Assembly: GCA_002479815.1 (NCBI GenBank)
Contig: DLPA01000046.1
Span: 24,003-38,804 of the forward strand
DNA length: 14,802 bases
DNA from: a bacterium UBA7470
GTDB taxonomy: Bacteria > Pseudomonadota > Gammaproteobacteria > Burkholderiales > Burkholderiaceae_C
Direction of reading: 5' to 3'
The translations under genes and the position numbers were made by a program. Below, piece by piece: positions 6,501 to 12,639 of this stretch. Position 1 is the stretch's first letter, and each line of letters begins with the position of its first letter. The notes under the pieces were generated by a model that was not told where the DNA came from, did not search any database, and was given only the letters and a program-made list of their open reading frames with translations.

Positions 6501-8562
6501 ACCAATCAGCTCCCCTGAAGTCCGCTCCCACCCAGAGGATCTGTTCAAAGCGTTTTTCAAAGCCATTAACCGCTTGGGGTCTTCACAACTTCGGTTAGGT
6601 GAACGCAGGCAGCGTGCACGGCGGTTCGAACTGTGGGTGAAGCTGGGTCGGATTCCACAAAACGGTCACTTGGCCAACACGCTCATCCAGGTAGTAGGGG
6701 TGAATGTGGGAAGGATCAAAGCCGGCAAGAAAGGCGCCATCGAGTGGAGCAGCCAGGCCACCTACTTCAGCAACCTGCGCCCATTTCTGGAGAGGTATAG
6801 CCATCAATCGGCAGAAGATTTTGACGCCCTGGATTGGCTTGACTTTTGCCGCGAGCTGCAGGAGTTTGCGAACCAGGTGTCAAAGCAAACGGTTCCAGCC
6901 AATGAAGCGGCAGCTTGGCTGATGAGGTGCCTGCAGGATTTGGGTTACCCATTGCCACAAGAGGATGCGCTGACGCGCATTACCCGCCAGCCGGTGGCCA
7001 CCACCACAACCGCCATTCCTGCCGTCAGCCAGGGGCAGATCGATACCGCCAAATCCTTGATTTCAAATCTGGCAGGGACCCCAATTGAGTCAGCCCGATT
7101 CAATCTGGCGCTGCACCTTCTGTCATGCCTCCCACTGCGTCAGGGGGAGCTGTCCAGCATTCATACCAATGATGTGACCTTGGACAGACAGCTGTGCATC
7201 ACCACTCATGGCTTTTCCCATCTTAAAAGTCATGCAGCCAGGAGGCGTCTGCCGCTGCGGCCGGATGCATGGCAAGCCATGCAATCCGTGCGGGATCAAG
7301 CCCTGACCGCACAGTCACTGGGATCAACAGACTCCACCATGTTTGGCAGTCATGTTTTGAGTGATGGCACAGCCATATTGGATACCAGCAGGCTCATGCA
7401 AACGATGACCTGGGCCATTCAATCAGCAACTGAAAACCACCGATTTCGGATTCACACCATGCGCGCTCATGTCGTGTCTAACTTGCTGTGTCCAGGCTGG
7501 CAAGACACCTCAACAGCCCAGAAGGAGAAATGCGTCGGCCCACAGTTGGTTAAATCATCCTTTACCTATGAAGCGGCTCGCGCCTGGGCAACTGACTCTG
7601 CTCGGCTGATTGCTGGTCACGCATCCATCCGGACCACACTGAGCTACTACTTCCATGCTTGGATAGCGACAAGAACCAGGGCCCTCATGGCCACTCTGGC
7701 GGATAGCAGACCGACAGACTTTTTATTGACACAGGTAGGGGTGACTTGTGCGGCTTTGACAAAGGCTTGCTCGCGCAATTCGGCCTTTGAAAGTGATCCA
7801 TGGGCCTATCTGATCGGCAAGCTGCCAATCGCCCTGGCCCCTTGCGAGAACGCAAAAATCAGTGTCCCCCAAGACGACGGAGTTAGCAGCCCGAATCCCG
7901 GTCGACCAGGCGAGCCCGTGTCAACCGACAGCTTGACTCACAAGGAAGTGGAACAGGGGAACCAGGCTCCCGTCAAGGTGAGGTACTTGGGTCTGCGCAT
8001 GCTGGGACTAGACAGGATCACTGCCAGCAATCTATTGGGCCTCCAGGATTCAGCAGAAGTCGATGAGCTGGACTTCAGGCTCGCCCAATCGTCAATTGAC
8101 CAAGCCGCCGTGCGAGGACGAATCAAGGGAGACATTGGCGGTCGCGCGCTCAGGGCAGACCTGAAGTTTCTGCTGGCACCTAGCACCACGCGATTGATTG
8201 GGTCGCTTGCTAAGTTTCCGCTGGACCATGTGGAAGCACTGCTGCAGTTGTTGCTTCCACGACAGAACTTGTTGACTTGGGACACGGATTTGGCTCTTGT
8301 GGCTCCATGGCTCGACGAGTCAGATATCTGCATTGAGGTGGTCTCAGACATCAAGTCGATTGACCCTTCACTGAATCTCAGGCTGTCACGCCTGAAATCC
8401 GTGCTTATTGGATCTCCTGCCCATGACTTGGGCGCACTACCCCGGCTGTTCATTCAACCGCGCGATACAGCGGCACGCAACACGGTGGCCAAGGCGCGGT
8501 GGACCACCTTGATCCGGGTCCTCTGCAGCGCACTGCTAATCCTTCATTCCCCACAACCCTGA
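3559..8562 (+). CDS. Giant protein with tandem tyrosine-recombinase-like domains
   Basis: The reading frame is uninterrupted for 1,667 codons. Residues about 1000-1370 form a tyrosine recombinase with the full catalytic set: R1194 in RQGELSSI, K1223 in the beta-hairpin, H1299-T-M-R1302, G1353-H1354, and nucleophile Y1363 or Y1364 in SYYFH. Residues about 550-745 repeat the plan in diverged form: R581 in RGSRVEEI, K602/K603, NVMRH (R700), TGHA (H723), Y737. Residues 300-500 may be a third, degraded copy ending in ALYYFH. Residues 1371-1667 are an extra C-terminal region without a recognised fold. Typical recombinases have 300-450 residues. By family it should cut and rejoin DNA through a Tyr link; the several domains suggest a fused recombinase set. 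Numbering counts from GTG 3559, which directly follows an in-frame TAA. ATG 3619, with GGTGGA 10 nt upstream, is an equally likely start. The gene is probably cotranscribed with the next one. Confidence 0.8.
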   Translation: MVLNGHLKPDDFENRVDKWGMPEHPTQTSEPFAHPLLAAAGCPPSGNGALTYVQQLVHALEACQTLSVGTSASEWMEIAKALKKAILTGGSGASASPTPSDLVHQPWGNVHACIDARAQVRRQSSKHLDALMGLMLLAAAAGGKALTAEALSGLKTCYSALSGKRKLHVEWELIANPLIVDEIKLKELLTGLSHPPVRAFGHLVLGYLAKPMPTPAGVEGAHAAPVTSDLGIDLLADDSNASLSIAYTAQKEPTVAGDMEEADDEVPGASRFQRGDSLIDWHHNRAQFSSRNNRLGLESWQTLSIAHVCLIAAKLPALLADPASPMHQAAILVTASLLTSTPGHVLLHARLIPGNDLWMDIQGQRFCWSLEMLRAPEAVDPGRGQTWISIPFPLRFAEALLGLSTGPDKPTYFGDLLVQTGPAAWQGLIRQAHDLLMVLGDAAFPAYPGRWANSLSRVYLQTCHSDLLASVCTLDLAITPTAALYYFHPAEEDIGQAVSKVYQHLGLGEAAAESPANRERAVPTDVQLKQGFLQLEERAVQLDDTIRSKRTDLFKAVAACNELAQLTAAMCVFLIGGRGSRVEEITCGALWCDTEVIWLEDKKVEHEGASRILPKTSHLRYWLNRLLVARQRIAERIVPTLRRDLAARWKEMASGLIRFDAPAFELIELSAGKAKRSPVTASDVEAVAQRYFQAGKNVMRHVLITHWALEGEDRHLLRLITGHARSGLAVPAAGAMYTPRSAVLAAGEILEKQLTKWVPEVGTNQLRIGAPQFVNLPGKRILKVHGAYRAHMQTWDAPAWSRWHLAANRIMNRLRAALLSGQGPKELGAQLWLHLVCFDGLNEPDDLQIVISHVRESTVLSAAGWLLRIKRDGSNHQLVIPVQAPTALLLQRLTATDKTGELPYLAVTEHAEKWVAEATPDCWSDARTDIAEALLACSRLWADWVLPPAVQMCYSPDSHAPLLDDISNATLYGLPRPSPSEPISSPEVRSHPEDLFKAFFKAINRLGSSQLRLGERRQRARRFELWVKLGRIPQNGHLANTLIQVVGVNVGRIKAGKKGAIEWSSQATYFSNLRPFLERYSHQSAEDFDALDWLDFCRELQEFANQVSKQTVPANEAAAWLMRCLQDLGYPLPQEDALTRITRQPVATTTTAIPAVSQGQIDTAKSLISNLAGTPIESARFNLALHLLSCLPLRQGELSSIHTNDVTLDRQLCITTHGFSHLKSHAARRRLPLRPDAWQAMQSVRDQALTAQSLGSTDSTMFGSHVLSDGTAILDTSRLMQTMTWAIQSATENHRFRIHTMRAHVVSNLLCPGWQDTSTAQKEKCVGPQLVKSSFTYEAARAWATDSARLIAGHASIRTTLSYYFHAWIATRTRALMATLADSRPTDFLLTQVGVTCAALTKACSRNSAFESDPWAYLIGKLPIALAPCENAKISVPQDDGVSSPNPGRPGEPVSTDSLTHKEVEQGNQAPVKVRYLGLRMLGLDRITASNLLGLQDSAEVDELDFRLAQSSIDQAAVRGRIKGDIGGRALRADLKFLLAPSTTRLIGSLAKFPLDHVEALLQLLLPRQNLLTWDTDLALVAPWLDESDICIEVVSDIKSIDPSLNLRLSRLKSVLIGSPAHDLGALPRLFIQPRDTAARNTVAKARWTTLIRVLCSALLILHSPQP

Positions 8563-8594
8563 ACACATTTTCCAGTTTTGATGAAAGGCCAAAC

Positions 8595-9518
8595 ATGACG
8601 ACCAAAAAATCAGTTAGCAAGAAAGTGACCAACACTGAAAAGGAGCAAAACGCCCGCAATGGCTACTGTGCCACTGCTTTTTTTGCGAGTGCCCGTGACA
8701 TACCGGCAGTAGTCACAGAGGCACTCCCTGATGGTGTTTATTGCACATTGGATGACATGCTGAAGGCAATGCGGCGTGTGGAAAAACAGCTTCTCGATTT
8801 GAACCCAACCACTGGAAAGCACTATGTGATGGTGCAGGTCCATGACGCACGAGATCTGATTCTGACTCTGGTATTGGCTGACACACGAATCGGACTCGAC
8901 AAAGAGCTAGACACCACACCTGCCATTAAAGTCAACCACACTGAGCTGCTAAAAACTGTGTCTGCCATCAAAAAAATCCTTGGCAAAGCTCAGTCTGGCA
9001 CAGCCAGTTTTGAGGATGTCAGAGATGAGTTGGACAAGCTCCCAAATCCTGCACTGACCTCCACGGTGCTGTCCCTCATGGACAGGAAGACCCAAGTTGT
9101 GCAATCACTGGCGGGGCCGATCGATCTTTCCATTGGGAAATTTGCTGTCAAGGAAGTTGCCAGTCGACGCGATCAACTCTTGCTGTGCAGCATCTCTGGC
9201 GGATACGAGGACCAAACAGACACCGTGATTCTTGAGGTGGCCGATTTGAAAGATGCCGACTCTCGCCTATTCAACGTCGGGCAAAAGGTTCAGACCAGAG
9301 TTCTTCAAGAGGAGCACCGTGTCAATCTTTTGCTTGCTCAATTGGCCAAAGTCCATGTGATGGTCACCCTCTCTGTGCCACGAATTCCGATCACATTGAC
9401 TGGATCCCCTGGGTCAATTTTAAAAACTGACCTGATCAATCTGGATCTGCTTGAGCAGCAGGAATCATTGTCCAACATCAAAACTGCGCTCATCCAGCAG
9501 CTCAGGCTGGATATTTGA
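8595..9518 (+). CDS. Unrecognised partner protein of the giant recombinase
   Basis: I do not recognise this 307-residue protein. It starts 32 nt after the recombinase stop on the same strand, with GAAAGG (8583-8588) 6 nt before the ATG, so one transcript is likely. The first 20 residues are Lys-rich (KKSVSKKVTNTEKE) and probably flexible. Residues 30-100 mix helices and strands (YVMVQVHDARDLILTLVLAD). Residues 112-170 look helical. Residues 175-280 are strand-rich (DQLLLCSISGG, VILEVADL, VHVMVTLSVPRIPITL), possibly one beta domain. The C-terminus is helical. There are no membrane segments, no signal peptide and no clear nuclease, ATPase or helix-turn-helix motif. Position suggests an accessory factor such as a directionality, targeting or assembly protein, but nothing in the sequence proves it. 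An upstream in-frame start at 8499 would overlap the recombinase gene and lacks support. Confidence 0.8.
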   Translation: MTTKKSVSKKVTNTEKEQNARNGYCATAFFASARDIPAVVTEALPDGVYCTLDDMLKAMRRVEKQLLDLNPTTGKHYVMVQVHDARDLILTLVLADTRIGLDKELDTTPAIKVNHTELLKTVSAIKKILGKAQSGTASFEDVRDELDKLPNPALTSTVLSLMDRKTQVVQSLAGPIDLSIGKFAVKEVASRRDQLLLCSISGGYEDQTDTVILEVADLKDADSRLFNVGQKVQTRVLQEEHRVNLLLAQLAKVHVMVTLSVPRIPITLTGSPGSILKTDLINLDLLEQQESLSNIKTALIQQLRLDI

Positions 9519-9538
9519 GCCGCCCCCCTGTCCAGATC

Positions 9539-9580
9539 TAAACATATACGCAGCCTTGATCCAGGCTGTGTATATGTTTA
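9539..9580 (+). repeat. 18-bp near-perfect inverted repeat (hairpin) after the recombinase operon
   Basis: Arms 9539-9556 and 9563-9580 pair over 18 positions around a 6-nt loop (TGATCC). The only imperfect pair is G9550/T9569, which is a G-U wobble in plus-strand RNA, so the stem is complete in the transcript of the upstream genes. That favours an RNA function such as 3'-end protection or termination, but only a weak T-run follows. Two arms around a 6-bp centre is also the layout of a tyrosine-recombinase crossover site, so an attachment-site role is possible. Confidence 0.75.
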
Positions 9581-9712
9581 TGGAAATAATCTTAAGCATA
9601 TGAGTGGTGTTGCTTCAAGGGGTCGACATGTGCTGCTGATCAATCAATCATCCCCAAGCTCCAGCCCCTCAAGCTCTGGAAGCAGCACCTCCGTAAATCC
9701 CAGCAGACTCAA

Positions 9713-9735
9713 GTCCCGTATGGGACAACCCCAAA
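9713..9735. repeat. GTCCC/GGGAC hairpin with motifs shared with the left side of the recombinase gene
   Basis: GTCCC (9713-9717) and GGGAC (9722-9726) form a short stem with a 4-nt loop. The order GTCCC, TGGGACA (9721-9727), CCCCAAA (9729-9735) repeats the order found left of the giant gene (3466-3470, 3508-3514, 3519-3525), with different spacing. This may be coincidence or a remnant of element ends. Confidence 0.35.
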
Positions 9736-9764
9736 CACCTGAATGGTTTGTAAAGGCCAAGGAG

Positions 9765-10883
9765 TCAACCCGCTAACGCCACACACACCGGGCTGCCAGT
9801 GCGCGCAAGCACTTGGGCGGCGGGGGTGATTGGCAAGCCTTGCTTGTCCAGCGAAAAGCGCACCAGGGTGTCGCTGTTCTCGTTTGCCACAATCAGGGCA
9901 CGGGCATCGGACGTCAAACACAAAAAGCGGGGCGTGCGTCCCCCGGTATGCAGCCATTGCACAGCCCGGGCAGAATCGGCTGCTTGCCCAGCATCCAGCG
10001 TAAATACACACACGCTGTCGTGCCCGCGGTTGGACACATACAACGTGCGTCCGCGGGGGTGCAGGGCAATGCCGGCGGCACTGTTGGCGCCCGCAAACGA
10101 CAGTGGGAGCACCGATGCCACAGGTCCTGCGGACAGTTGGCCGCTGGCGGCATCAAAGTCCACCCGCGCCACCTCTGATGACAACTCGTGCACCAGCCAT
10201 GCACAGGACCGGGCATGGGCCGAGCCCGTGCCGATGGATAGGGCCAAGTGCCTAGGCCCGGCACCTGCTGGCGCCAAAAAACTAGACACGATGGCGAGCG
10301 TGCCATCCGTGGCCAGCCGCAACACGTGCACACGGTCCAGCCCTTTGTCGGGCACGAGGTAATAGTCGCTTCCCGGCCAGTGGACCACCTGGTGCGGGTG
10401 GGATCCCTTCTGGTCGTGAGACCTGGGGCCGGGTGTGCCAGTGAAATGCAGCAGGGCGGTTTGTACGCCCAACAACCCATCGGGCTGCACGTCAAAGCAG
10501 GCCAGGCTGCCGGTGGCGTAGTTGGCCACCAGCAAATGACGTTCATCGAACGACAGACACAGGTGCACCGGGTTGCGACCGCCAGTGGGGCACTGCTGCA
10601 GCAACGCCAAACTACCTCTTTGGAGGTGCAACGCGATGACCGACACCTCCTCCCCGTCGCCATGCACGCTGTAGGCGTGGGTGCCTGCGCGGTTGACGAC
10701 CTGAAAGCTGGGGTTGTTCAGCGGCAGTGTGTTCACCAGCGCCCAGGATGCGTCGAGCTGCCCCCCTGTCTGGGGGTTGGCGCGCATCAGCACCAGGCCC
10801 TGGCCGCGCGCGTTGCGCTCTGCCGTGGTCCGGCAGCCCACCAGGGCATGCAGCGGTGTGCGAGGGGGCAGGCTTGGGTGCAT
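9765..10883 (-). CDS. Lactonase family seven-bladed beta-propeller protein
   Basis: This 372-residue protein resembles the YbhE/Pgl-type lactonase family (PF10282), which includes E. coli 6-phosphogluconolactonase Pgl. Conserved stretches appear in family order: GGRNPVHLCLS (101-111), LVANYATGSL (118-127), GSHPHQV (160-166), GAGPRHLALS (207-216), LYVSNRGHDSV (281-291), GRTPRFL (315-321) and ANENSDTLVRF (333-343). These are repeated propeller-blade strands with the conserved His and Arg residues of the rim. No signal peptide is obvious, so it is probably cytoplasmic. It starts 13 nt after the cupin gene on the same strand, so the two are probably cotranscribed. Hydrolysis of a sugar-acid or related lactone fits the neighbouring dehydrogenases, but the substrate is not known and Pgl activity itself is not established. 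Confidence 0.85.
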   Translation of the reverse strand: MHPSLPPRTPLHALVGCRTTAERNARGQGLVLMRANPQTGGQLDASWALVNTLPLNNPSFQVVNRAGTHAYSVHGDGEEVSVIALHLQRGSLALLQQCPTGGRNPVHLCLSFDERHLLVANYATGSLACFDVQPDGLLGVQTALLHFTGTPGPRSHDQKGSHPHQVVHWPGSDYYLVPDKGLDRVHVLRLATDGTLAIVSSFLAPAGAGPRHLALSIGTGSAHARSCAWLVHELSSEVARVDFDAASGQLSAGPVASVLPLSFAGANSAAGIALHPRGRTLYVSNRGHDSVCVFTLDAGQAADSARAVQWLHTGGRTPRFLCLTSDARALIVANENSDTLVRFSLDKQGLPITPAAQVLARTGSPVCVALAG

Positions 10884-10896
10884 CGGACGCCGACCG

Positions 10897-11322
10897 TCAA
10901 CGGGCCTTGTGCTCGGCCGAAACGAAGTTGGTTTGACCGGAATCGGTGAGTGTGCGGGTGGCGTCCAGGCGGGCGTAGATCCAGAGGATCTTCATCGGCT
11001 GGGTGTCCGACAGATTGCGAAAGCGGTGCGAGAGGTTGGCGGGCAGCCAGGTGGTGTCCAGCGGCTGAAGGCGCACAGGTTCCTCGCCTTCCACATCCAG
11101 CATCGCGTCGCCCTCCAGCAGCATGACGCTCTCTTCGCAATTATGGCTGTGGAACGGGATTTTGGTGCCCGGCGCAAAGCTCGTGATGCCATTGATGAAA
11201 GCCTGCGCGCCCACCGAGGGCCCCACCAACGGGATGGTACTGGCACCACCTCCACGGTCGTGGCTGGGAATATTTGAAGGACGGAGGACAGCAGCACGGG
11301 GAGATGGGGCGGGTGTGTTCAT
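10897..11322 (-). CDS. Small single-domain cupin protein
   Basis: The 141-residue product carries one cupin barrel. Motif 1 is PFHSHNCEESVMLLEG (56-71), with H58, H60 and E64 as metal ligands. Motif 2 is WLPANLSHRFRNLSD (92-106), with H99 as the fourth ligand. Such small cupins act as isomerases, dioxygenases or sensors, and the sequence does not say which. I start at the ATG at 11320-11322; an in-frame GTG at 11359-11361 adds 13 residues unlike a cupin N-terminus. No strong Shine-Dalgarno is seen. It is first in a minus-strand unit with the lactonase and divergent from the dehydrogenase operon, so it probably serves the same pathway. Confidence 0.85.
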   Translation of the reverse strand: MNTPAPSPRAAVLRPSNIPSHDRGGGASTIPLVGPSVGAQAFINGITSFAPGTKIPFHSHNCEESVMLLEGDAMLDVEGEEPVRLQPLDTTWLPANLSHRFRNLSDTQPMKILWIYARLDATRTLTDSGQTNFVSAEHKAR

Positions 11323-11363
11323 GGTTTTTGAAGGGTGAGTAAAGACAGAAAAAATCCCCACAA

Positions 11364-11393
11364 ACTATAGACCAATATGGCCATATAAAACAA
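11364..11393 (-). promoter_or_regulatory. Candidate promoter of the cupin-lactonase unit with 12-bp palindrome
   Basis: Read on the minus strand, TTGTTT (11388-11393) and TATAGT (11364-11369, 5 of 6 to the -10 box) are 18 nt apart. The spacer contains the perfect palindrome ATATGGCCATAT (11375-11386), well placed for a dimeric repressor to block the polymerase. The regulator is not encoded in the window. Confidence 0.4.
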
Positions 11394-11496
11394 CCAAACC
11401 AACAAAGTCACACGTCCATCGCACCTCACAAACTTGGTTTTCCTATGTTTTCACGAAGCAAAATAGCAAGATGTGCTTGGCCCCAAGAATTTCATA

Positions 11497-11526
11497 TTGT
11501 TTTATTTGATCTTATAAGTCTATAAT
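11497..11526 (+). promoter_or_regulatory. Candidate promoter of the dehydrogenase operon
   Basis: A perfect TATAAT (11521-11526) lies 18 nt after TTGTTT (11497-11502). The predicted transcript start is near A11533, giving a leader of about 28 nt to the ATG at 11561. CTTATAAG (11511-11518) is an 8-bp palindrome touching the -10 region and could be an operator. The stretch is much more A+T rich than the genes on either side. Confidence 0.5.
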
Positions 11527-11560
11527 TTTCGCAGTGCAACTCCAGCAACACACCTCCACC

Positions 11561-12604
11561 ATGCCCACCATTGCAAGCGCCGCTCAACTGACCGCCTTTG
11601 GACAATCCGTTCTGGCGCATCACGGCGTACCCCCCACCGATGCCCACCTGCTGGCCGACAGCCTGGTGGCGGCAGAGTTGTGGGGGCACTCCTCCCACGG
11701 CATGCTGCGACTGCCCTGGTATGTCGAACGCTTGCGCAGCGGCGCCATGAGTGCCGTGACCCAATGCGTGCTGGCGCAAGACACCGGACCGGTGGCCGTC
11801 ATCGACGGTCAGGACGGCATTGGCCAGGTGTTGACCATGCAAGCGGTGCAACTGGGTGTGGAGCGCGCCAAGCGCTTTGGCGTGAGTGCCGTGGCGGTGC
11901 GCAACTCCAACCACTTCGGCACAGCGGCCTACTTCACCCGCGAGTCGGCCAAGCAGGGCTGTGTGGCCTTCCTGTCCACCAATGCCTCGCCAGCCATGGC
12001 GCCCTGGGGCGGCAAAACCAAGGCCATCGGCACCAATCCTTGGTCCATCTCAGCACCGGCCGGTCGCCACGGCGTGGCGGTGATGGACATTGCCAACACC
12101 GCCGTGGCACGCGGCAAGATTTACCTGGCAGCCGAACGTGGCGAGGACATTCCTCCCACCTGGGCAGCCGACGAGCAAGGCGTCCCCACCACCAACGCCA
12201 AGGACGCCATTCACGGCCTGATCCTGCCCATGGCGGGCCACAAGGGCTACGTGATCTCTTTCATGATGGACGTGCTGGCTGGCGTACTAACCGGCAGCCA
12301 GTTCGGTGCCAACGTCGCAGGTCCCTACCAAGCCGACCGCAAGAGTGGCTGCGGCCACTTGTTGCTGACCATCGACGTCGAGGCGCTGATGTCACGGGCT
12401 GAGTTTGCGCAGCGCATGGAGCAACTGATCGATGAGATCAAGGCGGTGCCCTTAGCTGCCGGCGTGAGCGACATCTTCTTCCCTGGCGAGCTGGAAGACC
12501 GCAATACCGTGCAGCACCTGAAATCCGGCATTTCAGTGGCCGACAACACCTGGGACAGCCTGCGCAAGCTGGGTACCGAAACCGGCGTGGCCTTGCCTTG
12601 CTGA
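11561..12604 (+). CDS. Ldh-family (malate/L-lactate/ureidoglycolate type) NAD(P)-dependent dehydrogenase
   Basis: The 347-residue product belongs to the Ldh_2 family (PF02615), cytoplasmic oxidoreductases that interconvert 2-hydroxyacids (or cyclic imino acids) and their oxo forms. Family marks are WGHSSHGMLRLPWYV (41-55) with the conserved His46, RNSNHFGTAAYF (114-125) with His118, GTNPWSISAPA (157-167), MDIANTAVARGKI (175-187) and GHKGY (226-230). The length is normal. I chose ATG 11561; a GTG at 11534 lies almost on the predicted transcript start and would add nine residues. No clear Shine-Dalgarno precedes either. It is the first gene of an operon with the monooxygenase-fold and aldehyde dehydrogenase genes. 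The substrate is unresolved: malate, lactate, sulfolactate and ureidoglycolate enzymes share these motifs. Confidence 0.9.
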   Translation: MPTIASAAQLTAFGQSVLAHHGVPPTDAHLLADSLVAAELWGHSSHGMLRLPWYVERLRSGAMSAVTQCVLAQDTGPVAVIDGQDGIGQVLTMQAVQLGVERAKRFGVSAVAVRNSNHFGTAAYFTRESAKQGCVAFLSTNASPAMAPWGGKTKAIGTNPWSISAPAGRHGVAVMDIANTAVARGKIYLAAERGEDIPPTWAADEQGVPTTNAKDAIHGLILPMAGHKGYVISFMMDVLAGVLTGSQFGANVAGPYQADRKSGCGHLLLTIDVEALMSRAEFAQRMEQLIDEIKAVPLAAGVSDIFFPGELEDRNTVQHLKSGISVADNTWDSLRKLGTETGVALPC

Positions 12605-12639
12605 CCTACCCCCTCCTTCCCCTCACCGAAAGCCCTCCC

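Noticed and set aside
7938..8453. Minus-strand frame of 171 codons inside the giant recombinase gene
   Set aside because: It is Ser/Arg-rich, with no domain and no start signals, inside an intact long gene.
3559..9518. Known recombinase trios (RIT elements or the gamma-mobile-trio GmtXYZ)
   Set aside because: Those are described as sets of separate genes. Here there is one fused giant gene plus one unrecognised gene, and I cannot show homology without a search, so I do not use those names.
9539..9580. Chromosome dimer resolution (dif/XerCD) site
   Set aside because: The arms do not resemble the dif consensus and are longer and more symmetrical than a dif site.
9635..9651. Tandem ATCA repeats as a CRISPR or satellite array
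   Set aside because: Only about three copies of a 4-nt unit are present, far too few and too short.
10248..10949. Plus-strand frame of 233 codons opposite the lactonase
   Set aside because: It is antisense to a propeller protein with ordered family motifs; no independent evidence.
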